Source: Pseudomonadota bacterium
Lineage (GTDB): Bacteria > Pseudomonadota > Alphaproteobacteria > UBA8366 > GCA-2717185
Reading direction: 5' to 3'
Assembly (NCBI GenBank): GCA_027619655.1
Contig: JAQCHR010000113.1
Coordinates: 1 to 8,921, forward strand
DNA: 8,921 nt
The notes under the pieces were generated by a model. It had not been told where the DNA came from and ran no database searches. It saw nothing but the letters and a program-made list of their open reading frames with translations. A program made the position numbers and the translations under genes. This document shows positions 1 through 6,581 of this stretch, piece by piece (within the stretch, counting starts at the first letter, position 1; every line of letters starts with the position of its first letter).

Positions 1-276
1 GCCGTGCCGGACAATATCGACCTGCTGATCCTCTACGGGCGCGCGATCCGCGGCGCCAATGGCGATCGCCCCACGACGGATTCCGTCGCCACGATGCGCC
101 GGATCCTCGCCCTGTCGCCGGACAATATCGAAGCGTTGTGGTTCGTCGCGCAGGCTGAGGCAGCCGCCGGCAATAAGGACCAGGCCAAAATACTGCTGGA
201 AAAAGCACTGCAGCAGCTTCCGGCCGGATCGCAGGAACGTGCGCAGGTCCGGCAGCGCATTGATTCGCTGCAATAA
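1..276 (+). CDS. ccmI: C-terminal end of a TPR protein, probably cytochrome c biogenesis factor CcmI (CycH)
   Basis: Only the last 91 residues are in the window; the frame is open at base 1 and ends with TAA at 274-276. The visible part is a tetratricopeptide-like helical repeat: a helix around 'LLILYGRAIRGA', then 'MRRILALSPDNIEALWFVAQAEAAAGN', in which the LSPDN-EALW and A-A-AG pattern is a classic TPR, then a closing helix 'AKILLEKALQQLP' and the end 'RIDSLQ'. This spacing and ending match what I recall of the periplasmic TPR domain of CcmI/CycH, which holds apocytochrome c during haem ligation. The fragment contains no membrane segment, as expected, because those lie N-terminal in CcmI. 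The ccmI identity is inferred from a short piece; another TPR protein is possible. The other ccm genes should lie just upstream if it is right. Confidence 0.6.
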   Translation, partial: AVPDNIDLLILYGRAIRGANGDRPTTDSVATMRRILALSPDNIEALWFVAQAEAAAGNKDQAKILLEKALQQLPAGSQERAQVRQRIDSLQ

Positions 277-459
277 TCTACTTTGGGTAATTATATTTAG
301 ATATTTACCCTTGAAAATTGTTCCTATTGCAATTTATTCCAGGCGGCATAAGATCGTTTTGGGGGATAGGCACGAAACGGGCCGCCACTTAACGAAAAAT
401 GCGCAGCGCGTCGTGCGGGGAGCGTTAGTCTTTTGTCGCTTGGCAATGGAGGAACACTC
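277..459. other. Intergenic region, AT-rich, likely holding the promoter of the CBS gene
   Basis: This 183-base gap separates the ccmI-like stop from the CBS-domain gene. Its first 75 bases are clearly more AT-rich than the flanking genes. It contains an inverted repeat GGGTAA (285-290) and TTACCC (305-310) with a 14-base loop, too weak and without a clear T-run to call a terminator. A TTGAAA hexamer at 311-316 could be a -35 box, but the -10 candidates (TATTCC at 335-340, CATAAG at 347-352) are poor. I see no second gene here. Confidence 0.3.
448..453 (+). promoter_or_regulatory. Ribosome binding site fixing the CBS gene start
   Basis: GGAGGA lies six bases before the ATG at 460. It makes that ATG the preferred start over the in-frame TTG at 433, which has no comparable site and would add nine residues outside the CBS fold. 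Confidence 0.75.
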
Positions 460-888
460 ATGCACGTTAAATCGATATTGCACAGCAAGGGCCGCATGGT
501 CGCCACCATCCGGCCGGATGCCACCATTTCTGAAGCCATCGATATCCTGAAAACAAGGCGGATCGGCGTTCTCGTTGTGAGCCGCGATGAGAAACACATC
601 GACGGTGTAGTGTCGGAGCGGGATATCATTGCCGGCCTCGCCAACCAGGGCGCCAGCCTGTTTGACCAACAGGTCGAGTCGATCATGACCTGCGAGGTCC
701 ACACCTGCACACCGGAAGACACGGTCACCGGGGTCATGGAGCTGATGACGGACCGGCGGATCCGCCATGTGCCCGTTCTGGAAAATGGCATCATGGCCGG
801 CATTGTCAGCATCGGCGACGCGGTGAAACACCGGTTGCAGGAACTGGAAGCCGAAGCCTCGCATCTGCGGGAATATATCAGCCACTGA
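460..888 (+). CDS. Stand-alone tandem CBS-domain protein
   Basis: The protein has 142 residues and consists of two CBS domains (Bateman module) with no attached catalytic or DNA-binding part. CBS1 covers about residues 1-62, with 'ISEAIDILKTRRIGVLVVS' and the closing 'GVVSERDII'. CBS2 covers about 73-128, with the opening 'VESIMTCEV', then 'VTGVMELMTDRRIRHVPVLENG' and the closing 'GIVSIGDAVKHR'. A charged helix (125-140) ends the chain. Such modules bind adenine nucleotides, SAM or NAD in the cleft between the domains. The D-I-I (56-58) and G-D-A-V (119-122) positions are the usual ribose or phosphate contact sites of the family. It is cytosolic, with no signal peptide. Its partner and ligand cannot be read from the sequence. 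The start rests on GGAGGA at 448-453. The gene is convergent with the FkbM gene, 15 bases away. Confidence 0.88.
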   Translation: MHVKSILHSKGRMVATIRPDATISEAIDILKTRRIGVLVVSRDEKHIDGVVSERDIIAGLANQGASLFDQQVESIMTCEVHTCTPEDTVTGVMELMTDRRIRHVPVLENGIMAGIVSIGDAVKHRLQELEAEASHLREYISH

Positions 889-903
889 TCCGGCCGGTAT
901 GTC

Positions 904-1680
904 TTAACGGCTGTCCTCGCGCGGCAGGAATATGAAATTGAACACATAATCCTGCCGGGTTGCAGCGTGGCGGTGATTGCGGTCGCCGTCAAAGGCGTCG
1001 ATCGGGCGCAGCACACTGCGGCGCAGGAACAATCCGCGGTACCCCATTGCCTCGACCCGGGCGATGGCGTCCTCGATCGGCTGGCCCGTATGGGCTTCCT
1101 CCATCTCGATCAGCAGGCTCGGGCGGTCGCGGGCAATGGTTTCGCGCGCGCCGTCCAGCACCGCCTGCTCGAACCCTTCCACATCGATCTTGATGAAACC
1201 GATATCCGCGATACCGAGATCATCCAGCCGCCGCGCATCGATGGCGACCCCTTCATAGCCGTCGGCAACCTTGACCGCGCTGAGGCTCGCGCCCTGGTTG
1301 GAAAACCCGCCGCGCCGGTGCCGCGGCACCCGCAGCTCCGCCGCGCCGCTTTCATTCGACAGGGCAACGCGCGACACATGGACATTGTCCCCCGCCAGCC
1401 GTTGCAGGAAGCGGAACATCTTCGGGTTCGGTTCGAAGGCATGCACTTCGCGCGAACAGCGCCGCAGGAACCAGGTGTAGACCCCCTTGTTCGCACCGAT
1501 ATCAAGGCTGACCCGCGCCGGGTCGGCAAGGAAGGGCAGCAGCGCCACCTCCCCCTCGCCGCGGCGCAGCTCCTTGTTTGTCCGGTAGCGCATGTACAGG
1601 CTCGCCGGCACGAGGGCGAATTTCAGCCGCTCCTCCAGCGTCCAGGGCGGTTCCCACCCCGGCTGTGTATCACTCGTCAT
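904..1680 (-). CDS. FkbM-family SAM-dependent methyltransferase
   Basis: The protein has 258 residues with a Rossmann methyltransferase fold. Motif I, 'SLDIGANKGVYT' (58-69), binds SAM. 'FEPNP' (82-86) carries the acidic residue for the ribose and is a hallmark of FkbM proteins. 'IKIDVEGFE' (163-171) is the FkbM signature, followed by 'LLIEME' (189-194). Members O-methylate polyketides, sugars or glycolipids; the substrate here is unknown. The first 45 residues are a charged helical extension before the fold. There is no signal peptide or membrane helix. The start is the ATG at 1680, with GAAGG about six bases upstream. It follows potI in the same direction after an 80-base gap that shows no good terminator, so read-through from the pot operon is possible though not shown. 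Its 3' end faces the CBS gene. Confidence 0.9.
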   Translation of the reverse strand: MTSDTQPGWEPPWTLEERLKFALVPASLYMRYRTNKELRRGEGEVALLPFLADPARVSLDIGANKGVYTWFLRRCSREVHAFEPNPKMFRFLQRLAGDNVHVSRVALSNESGAAELRVPRHRRGGFSNQGASLSAVKVADGYEGVAIDARRLDDLGIADIGFIKIDVEGFEQAVLDGARETIARDRPSLLIEMEEAHTGQPIEDAIARVEAMGYRGLFLRRSVLRPIDAFDGDRNHRHAATRQDYVFNFIFLPREDSR

Positions 1681-1760
1681 ATCGCGCCTTCACCGAAAAC
1701 CTGCCACGGGAGCCGGGACCGTAAACGCCGCCTTCCGCCGCGACAAGCGTGCATCCCACT

Positions 1761-2564
1761 TCAGTGCCCGGATTTCGATGGGGAAAACAGCCGCCAGGCC
1801 GCGAAAGCGCCGATGATGACACTCCCCAGCAGGATCGTTGCCAGCGCATTGATTTCCGGACTGAGCCCCAATCGAACGCTGGAGAAGACGACCATCGGCA
1901 GCGTGCTGGAGCCGGGTCCGGACACGAAACTGGCAATCACTAGGTCGTCCAGCGACAGGGTGAAGGCGAGCAGCCACCCGGCGATCAGCGAGGGCGCGAT
2001 CAGTGGCAGGGTGATCGTCATGAAGACCTTCAACGGCCGCGCGCCGAGGTCCAGCGCCGCTTCTTCCAGGCTGGAATCCGCCTGCGACAGGCGCGCCTTC
2101 ACGACGACCGAGACGTAGGCCGTGGCGAAGGTGACATGGGCGATGATGATTGTCAGCATGCTGCGCCCTTCGGGCCAGCCGGTCAGTTGCTGCATCGTCA
2201 CGAAGAGCAGCAGCAGCGACAGGCCGGTGATGACTTCCGGCATGACCAGCGGCGCCGACGTCATCGCGGAAAACAGCAGCCGGCCGCGAAACCGGCCGAA
2301 GCGGACCAGCGCGATGGCGCAGAGCGTGCCCAGCACCACCGCGCCGGAGGCGGAGACAGCGGCAATCTTGAGGCTGAGGAACGCCGCCCCCAGCAGCTTG
2401 TCGTTTTCCAGCAGCGCCCCGTACCAGCGGGTCGAGAACCCGCCCCATACGGTCACCAGCCGAGAATCGTTGAAGGAATAGATCACGAGCGACAGGATCG
2501 GCCCGTACAGGAAAAGGTAGCCTGAGGCGAGTGCCGCAACCAGCCAGGGCGAAAGACGCCTCAT
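1761..2564 (-). CDS. potI: Polyamine ABC transporter, inner-membrane permease PotI
   Basis: The protein has 267 residues, the usual size for PotI/PotC permeases. Hydrophobic stretches fit six membrane helices, at about 8-30, 60-85, 98-122, 135-155, 188-212 and 240-260. The cytoplasmic EAA loop that docks on the ATPase is clear at 168-187: 'EEAALDLGARPLKVF' followed by 'LPLIAPS'. The N-terminal 'YGPILSLVIYSFNDS' is typical of this family. The frame is open a further 43 codons upstream, but those codons overlap potH and have no hydrophobic character. The ATG at 2564 is preferred because it overlaps the potH stop as ATGA (2561-2564 on the reverse strand). This is the last pot gene and forms the channel heterodimer with PotH. 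Confidence 0.93.
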   Translation of the reverse strand: MRRLSPWLVAALASGYLFLYGPILSLVIYSFNDSRLVTVWGGFSTRWYGALLENDKLLGAAFLSLKIAAVSASGAVVLGTLCAIALVRFGRFRGRLLFSAMTSAPLVMPEVITGLSLLLLFVTMQQLTGWPEGRSMLTIIIAHVTFATAYVSVVVKARLSQADSSLEEAALDLGARPLKVFMTITLPLIAPSLIAGWLLAFTLSLDDLVIASFVSGPGSSTLPMVVFSSVRLGLSPEINALATILLGSVIIGAFAAWRLFSPSKSGH

Positions 2565-3454
2565 GTCCGCGCCTCTTCCCGTTTCAGCCGGATATGTTCC
2601 AGCCAGGCGAGCGGCGCCACGATCAGCGACAGCACCATCACCGCCAGCGCCGCGGCCAGCGGCCAGTCGCGATTGTTGAAGAATTCTGTCCACAGCACCT
2701 TGCCGATCATCAGCGTGCCGGAATCGCCGAGCAGTTCCGGGATCACGAATTCACCAACGGCGGGAATGAAGACCAGCAGGAACCCGGCCAGAACGCCCGG
2801 AAGCGACAGCGGAAAGGTCACCGTCCAGAACGCCCGCCACGGCGTCGCGCCAAGATCGGCGGCGGCTTCGAGCAGGCTTTCATCCTGCCGTTCCAGCGAT
2901 GCGTAAAGCGGCAGCACCATGAACGGCAGGTAGGAATAGACGATACCGAGATGCACCGCGAAGGCGCTCTGCATCATCGGCAGCGGCGTATCGATGATCC
3001 CCAGCCCCATCAGCGCCCCGTTGACCAGCCCCTCGTTGCGCAGGATGCCCATCCAGGCGTAGACGCGGATCAGGAACGAGGTCCAGAACGGCAAGACCAC
3101 GGCGAGCAGCAGCAGCGGCCGGTGCCGGCGCGGACTGCGCGCGATGGCGAGCGCGATGGGATATCCGACAAGCAAGGCGATCGCCGCCGACAGCGCCGCG
3201 ATCCGCAGTGAACTGATCAGCGCGTTCAGATATAGCGGATCGTCGATGAGAAACGCGTAATTATCCAGCTTCGCCAGGATTTCGCCATCGGCGATCAGCG
3301 GCTCGTAGGGCGGAATGCCGAAGCGCTGCGTGCTCAGCGATATCAGCATGATGATGATGAAGGGCGCCAGGAAGAACAGCGCCAGCCACGCAAACGGGAT
3401 GGCGGTTACCAGGGTCCGGCCAGGATGCCGGTCGGGTCGCCGCACCTTTTTCAT
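2561..3454 (-). CDS. potH: Polyamine ABC transporter, inner-membrane permease PotH
   Basis: The protein has 297 residues. A basic N-terminus (MKKVRRPDRH) precedes a first helix at about 15-40 ('FAWLALFFLAPFIIIMLISL'). Further hydrophobic spans lie near 78-106, 112-137, 165-187, 217-240 and 265-284. The EAA loop at 196-216 reads 'EAAADLGATPWRAFWTVTFP'. 'LPFWTSFLIRVYAWMGILR' (121-139) is strongly characteristic of PotB/PotH. The frame extends 11 codons upstream, but I chose the ATG at 3454 because it overlaps the potG stop as ATGA (3451-3454), matching the two other junctions of this operon. PotH pairs with PotI to form the translocation pore. Confidence 0.93.
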   Translation of the reverse strand: MKKVRRPDRHPGRTLVTAIPFAWLALFFLAPFIIIMLISLSTQRFGIPPYEPLIADGEILAKLDNYAFLIDDPLYLNALISSLRIAALSAAIALLVGYPIALAIARSPRRHRPLLLLAVVLPFWTSFLIRVYAWMGILRNEGLVNGALMGLGIIDTPLPMMQSAFAVHLGIVYSYLPFMVLPLYASLERQDESLLEAAADLGATPWRAFWTVTFPLSLPGVLAGFLLVFIPAVGEFVIPELLGDSGTLMIGKVLWTEFFNNRDWPLAAALAVMVLSLIVAPLAWLEHIRLKREEART

Positions 3455-4563
3455 GCTGTCAGGACCAGCCCGTCGCCGGGATACCATGACAGCGTCACCG
3501 CATCGTCCCAGGTCAGCGGCGCATGGTCGGCCCGGTGGCGGTTGGCCATCGCGACCTGCACGACCAGCCCGTCCGACACCTGCACATGGTAGATCGACAG
3601 GTCGCCAAGATAGGCGATGTCGCTGACGACACCGGTCAGCGTATTCCCCGGCGTCGCGGAATCCGCATCCCGCCAGGCGGTGATCCGTTCCGGCCGGACC
3701 ATGACCGTCACCGCGTCGCCTTCGGCCAGCGGCAGGTCCGACGGGACCTTCACGACGGTGTCGGCGGCGATCAGCCGCACCCGCGCCACCCCTTCCGTCA
3801 CCGACTCGATCCGGCCGGCCATCAGGTTTGCCGCGCCGATGAAATCGGCAATGAAGCGCGATGTCGGGTCTTCGTAGACATCGCGTGGCGCGCCGATCTG
3901 ATGGATGCGCCCCTTGTCCATGATGGCGATCCGGTCCGACATGGTCATCGCCTCTTCCTGGTCATGGGTGACCATGATGAAGGTAATACCGATCCGTTCC
4001 TGCAGGTTGACCAGTTCGAACTGGGTGCGTTCGCGCAGCTTCCGGTCCAGCGCACCCAGCGGTTCGTCCAGCAGCAGGATCTTCGGCCGCTTCGCCAGCC
4101 CCCGGGCCAGCGCCACGCGCTGGCGCTGGCCGCCGGACAACTGGTCCGGCTTGCGCGCGGCAAGCGCTGACAGTTCGACCAGTTGCAGCACCTCCGCGAC
4201 CCTGTCGTCGCGCTCAGACCGCGCCATGCCTTCCTGCTTCAGGCCATAGGCGACATTCTGCGCCACCGTCATATGCGGAAACAGGGCATAGGACTGGAAC
4301 ACCATGTTCACCGGCCGCTCATAGGGCGGCACGTCGGTCATGTCCTGCCCGTCGATCAGCACACTGCCTTCATTCGGGATTTCGAACCCGGCGATCATCC
4401 GCAGCAATGTCGTCTTGCCGCATCCGGACGGGCCGAGCAGCGCAAACAGCTCTCCGCCCTTCACGGCAAGATCGACCCTGTCGACGGCGGTATACGCGCC
4501 GAAGCGGCGCGTCACGGCCTCGAGGCTGAGGATGGTGCCGGCCGGCCCCGTGGTATCGTTCAT
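3451..4563 (-). CDS. potG: Polyamine ABC transporter ATP-binding protein PotG
   Basis: This 370-residue ATPase has all the catalytic motifs intact: Walker A 'GPSGCGKT' (44-51), Q-loop 'VFQSYALFPHMTV' with Q90, signature 'LSGGQ' (142-146), Walker B 'ILLLDE' (162-167, catalytic E167), the D-loop 'SALD'-equivalent 'GALD' (170-173), and the switch histidine H200 in 'MVTHDQEEAM'. After about residue 245 comes a TOBE-type C-terminal domain ('VMVRPE' at 287-292, 'GVVSDIAYLGDLSIYHVQ' after 310), which marks the spermidine/putrescine and related importer subfamily. It powers uptake through PotH and PotI on the cytoplasmic face. The start codon overlaps the potF stop as ATGA (4560-4563). Length and motifs match PotG/PotA; nothing is missing. 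Confidence 0.95.
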   Translation of the reverse strand: MNDTTGPAGTILSLEAVTRRFGAYTAVDRVDLAVKGGELFALLGPSGCGKTTLLRMIAGFEIPNEGSVLIDGQDMTDVPPYERPVNMVFQSYALFPHMTVAQNVAYGLKQEGMARSERDDRVAEVLQLVELSALAARKPDQLSGGQRQRVALARGLAKRPKILLLDEPLGALDRKLRERTQFELVNLQERIGITFIMVTHDQEEAMTMSDRIAIMDKGRIHQIGAPRDVYEDPTSRFIADFIGAANLMAGRIESVTEGVARVRLIAADTVVKVPSDLPLAEGDAVTVMVRPERITAWRDADSATPGNTLTGVVSDIAYLGDLSIYHVQVSDGLVVQVAMANRHRADHAPLTWDDAVTLSWYPGDGLVLTA

Positions 4564-5657
4564 TGTCCGGTTTTGATCCGCGTCCAGCTGCGGGTCCGCA
4601 ATCGGTCATATGACGGCGATTTCAGCGGCACCACGAACATCCGGTCGCGGGTAGCCTTGGTCGGATAGACCACGGGATCCTTCAGACGCTCCTTGCTGAC
4701 AAAGGCTTCCGCGCCGTCCACCGCATTCGCGTATCCCACCGCGTTGGTGATCGGACCCACCACATCCGGGCGCATCATGAAATTGATGAAGGCATGGGCG
4801 TTTACGGGATGCGGCGCATCGGCCGGAATGGCCATCACGTCGATAACCGCCTGCGCCCCCTCCTTCGGCAGGAACACCTGCACGTCGATGCCCTGTTTCG
4901 CTTCGGCGGCGCGATCGCGGGACTGGATCAGGTCACCGCCATAGCCATGCGAGACACAGACATCGCCATTGGCGAGATCGTTGATATAGCTGGAGGAATG
5001 GAAATACCGGATGAACGGCCGGATTCCCATGAACAGGGCCGTGGCCTTGTCCAGGTCTTCCTTCTTTTCGCTCGCCGTATCGATGCCGAGATAGGCATAG
5101 GCCGCCGCGAAAACCTCGTTCGAATCGTCCAGCAGGGTGATGCCGCAGGCCGACAGCTTCTTCGCCCAGGCGGGATCGAAGATCATCGCCCAGCTGTCGG
5201 TCGGCGCGCCGGGCGCCGCCGCCGCAACCTTGGCGGTATTGAAGCCGACGCCGGTCCCGGCGATCATATAGGGCACCACATAGGCATTGCCGGGATCGCT
5301 ACCGGTCAGCGCCTTCATCGTCGATGCGGAGAGCTTGCCGATATTGGGCAGCAGGGCGCGGTCGAGCTTCTGGTAGATACCCGACTTTATCTGGCGCGCG
5401 ACGAAAGGCGAGACGGAAGGGAACACGACATCATAACCCGACGAGCCCGCCATGAGCTTGGCTTCAAGAATCTCGTTTGAGTCGTAAACGTCGTAATTGA
5501 CCTTGATCCCGGTCTCGGCCGTGAACCGGGACAGGGTGTCCTCCGCGATGTAGTCTGACCAGTTATAGATATTGAGGAGCTTTTCCTCGGCGGCGTGGAC
5601 AGTGCCGGCGGTTAGCGCGGCGGCGGCGATCACAAGGGCGGTAACGAGCGTGCGCAT
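4560..5657 (-). CDS. potF: Periplasmic polyamine-binding protein, PotF type
   Basis: The protein has 365 residues. A signal peptide runs to about residue 22 ('TAGTVHA', cleaved before AEEK). The mature protein starts with 'LLNIYNWSDYIA', the PotF/PotD hallmark. Comparing from memory with E. coli PotF, many pocket residues are kept: W33, S34, D35, S81, S83, E181, D242, D273 and Y309. 'RYFHSSSYINDLANGDVCV' (217-235) and the C-terminal 'DRLRTRSWTRIKTG' are also PotF-like. Three pocket positions appear changed: the tryptophan of 'GWAGD' is Y239, the phenylalanine before the aspartate of 'FFDVF' is I272, and a position after S83 is P84. The two cysteines C171 and C234 sit where PotF has a conserved pair. 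It delivers the ligand to PotGHI. Being first in the operon and nearest the promoter fits its usual higher expression. Confidence 0.93.
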   Translation of the reverse strand: MRTLVTALVIAAAALTAGTVHAAEEKLLNIYNWSDYIAEDTLSRFTAETGIKVNYDVYDSNEILEAKLMAGSSGYDVVFPSVSPFVARQIKSGIYQKLDRALLPNIGKLSASTMKALTGSDPGNAYVVPYMIAGTGVGFNTAKVAAAAPGAPTDSWAMIFDPAWAKKLSACGITLLDDSNEVFAAAYAYLGIDTASEKKEDLDKATALFMGIRPFIRYFHSSSYINDLANGDVCVSHGYGGDLIQSRDRAAEAKQGIDVQVFLPKEGAQAVIDVMAIPADAPHPVNAHAFINFMMRPDVVGPITNAVGYANAVDGAEAFVSKERLKDPVVYPTKATRDRMFVVPLKSPSYDRLRTRSWTRIKTGQ

Positions 5658-5732
5658 GGGCGTAATCCGCTGTTAGAGCTCCCGGGTTCCGGACCGCACA
5701 TCGCAGCCAGGCAGAGCCGGATCATGGCGGAC

Positions 5733-5760
5733 AATTTGCGCTATTCTTTGTTTCTGTCAA
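5733..5760 (-). promoter_or_regulatory. Candidate promoter of the pot operon
   Basis: On the reverse strand a perfect TTGACA (5755-5760) is followed after 16 bases by CAAATT (5733-5738), a weak -10 matching three of six consensus bases. It lies about 75 bases before the potF start, inside the only gap large enough for the operon promoter. The -35 box is convincing; the -10 is not. Confidence 0.45.
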
Positions 5761-5763
5761 CAA
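5748..5763. promoter_or_regulatory. Palindrome over the pot -35 box, possible operator
   Basis: TTGTT-TCTGTC-AACAA is a perfect 5-base inverted repeat with a 6-base spacer covering the TTGACA hexamer. A dimeric repressor bound here would block the promoter. No regulator gene lies in the window and the motif is short, so this is only a suggestion. Confidence 0.3.
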
Positions 5764-5774
5764 GCAGATGACCC

Positions 5775-5815
5775 GGCGCGGCGAATTTCCGTACAGTTTT
5801 GTACCGCGCCGCGCC
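5775..5815 (-). terminator. GC-rich nested hairpin after the barrel-protein gene
   Basis: GGCGCGGCG (5775-5783) pairs perfectly with CGCCGCGCC (5807-5815). Inside the loop a second stem, GTACA/TGTAC (5791-5795 and 5800-5804), can form. The structure begins seven bases past the TAG stop of the upstream gene (5823-5825) and ends before the pot promoter, the expected place for a terminator. No T-run follows, so it is not a textbook intrinsic terminator; it could be a transcript-stabilising or Rho-assisted element. Confidence 0.4.
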
Positions 5816-5822
5816 CGCCGCC

Positions 5823-6440
5823 CTACACGCCGCGCCGCAGATAGGGCGTATACAGATTCATCATCCGGACGGTGCCGCTATCGGGGCCCATCTGCCCCAT
5901 ATCGACCGTCAGGCTGGCGAGAGGGGCTGCAAGTTCCAGCACGCCGAGGAATTCGCGGCCGGCGTTTTCGTCATCGCGAAAGACGCGCAGCTGGCGGACC
6001 TCCGGCCGGGATTCGAACTGCCGGCGCAACCCGTCGATGATATCGGCGGCGCCGTTCGGACCGGCGCCGACGAAGCGGATGAGCACCATGTAGCCGGCCT
6101 CGTCTTTCGGCACCGACATCGCGTCGTCGGGATAGATCAGCGTGCCTTCCATCCGGTAATTGCCCAGCACCCGCGACAGGACCCGGCGCGACCAGACCGA
6201 CAGGTTCTCGCCGATGAAGGCGTTGTAGGCCTCGCTATACACCGCATCGACGCTGTCCAGGTCGTAGAACGCCAGGTAGCGCGGCCAGCCCTGTATGCAG
6301 ATCCAGCGCTGCGCCATCAGGAAACCGGGCGCGCTCCGCCGTTCGGGGAAGTGCTCCAGGTCGTACCAGTCGTTGAACTCTTCCTCTTCGGTTGCCTGCG
6401 GCTCCATCGCCGCGATCATCAACCCCTTTGCCTTGGCCAT
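5823..6440 (-). CDS. Duplicated dimeric alpha/beta-barrel protein (EthD/DUF4286-like)
   Basis: The 205-residue protein is probably two ferredoxin-like alpha/beta-barrel repeats. The first half (1-100) has 'GLMIAAMEPQATEEEEFNDWYDLEHFPER', 'PGFLMAQRW' and 'RYLAFYDLDSVD': a strand, then the WYDLEH helix motif typical of EthD/DUF4286-type proteins, where W25, H30 and E33 are the characteristic positions. The second half (115-200) repeats the strand-helix pattern ('GYMVLIRFVG', 'IIDGLRRQFESRPEVRQLRVFRD', 'FLGVLELA') without the WYDLEH motif. It has no signal peptide. The family often sits near oxygenase or aromatic-degradation genes, though biochemical roles are poorly known. The ATG at 6440 is preceded by GGGAGGA, a strong ribosome binding site, which rules out the 119-codon upstream extension that runs antisense to the dioxygenase. 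It is divergent from that gene. The family name is from memory. Confidence 0.75.
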   Translation of the reverse strand: MAKAKGLMIAAMEPQATEEEEFNDWYDLEHFPERRSAPGFLMAQRWICIQGWPRYLAFYDLDSVDAVYSEAYNAFIGENLSVWSRRVLSRVLGNYRMEGTLIYPDDAMSVPKDEAGYMVLIRFVGAGPNGAADIIDGLRRQFESRPEVRQLRVFRDDENAGREFLGVLELAAPLASLTVDMGQMGPDSGTVRMMNLYTPYLRRGV

Positions 6441-6581
6441 GGTTTCCTCCCGATACGATCTCGCCGCCATTTCCCCCGGCAGCATAAGCCCCTTCCCCGT
6501 ATCGGCGAAACAGGGAGCCTTGCGCATCGCATCGGCTGTGGGCATGTTCAGGGCCAGCCAACCTGTTTCCGAGGAGCCGGC
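6441..6581. promoter_or_regulatory. Divergent intergenic region with an inverted repeat
   Basis: These 141 bases separate the start codons of the barrel protein (-) and the dioxygenase (+), so promoters for both must lie here or inside the genes. An 8-base inverted repeat, CCGATACG (6450-6457) and CGTATCGG (6498-6505), is spaced about four to five helical turns apart (48 bases centre to centre). The left arm touches the ribosome binding site region of the barrel gene. Possible hexamers (TTGCGC at 6520-6525) are too weak to call a promoter. Confidence 0.35.
6571..6576 (+). promoter_or_regulatory. Ribosome binding site fixing the dioxygenase start
   Basis: GAGGAG lies five bases before the ATG at 6582. 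The same frame is open back to 5799, but that extension is antisense to the barrel gene and lacks homology; the site and the fold both support 6582. Confidence 0.75.

Noticed and set aside
285..310. GGGTAA/TTACCC inverted repeat as the terminator of the first gene
   Set aside because: It has only six AT/GC-mixed pairs with a 14-base loop and no following T-run, so it is too weak to call.
967..2118. Long forward open frame of 383 codons opposite FkbM and potI
   Set aside because: It is antisense to two well-supported genes, has no ribosome binding site and shows no recognisable domain; long antisense frames are expected in GC-rich DNA.
1690..2448. Reverse frame of 252 codons overlapping potI
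   Set aside because: It is a shifted frame of potI with low-complexity Arg/Gly/Ala content; potI itself has the conserved family motifs.
2531..3211. Forward open frame of 226 codons opposite potH
   Set aside because: Its composition is rich in Arg, Gln, Pro and His, typical of the antisense of a membrane protein gene, and it lies inside potH.
5799..6581. N-terminal extension of the dioxygenase frame
   Set aside because: It is antisense to the barrel-protein gene; the family starts near residue 1 of the 306-residue protein and GAGGAG precedes the ATG at 6582.
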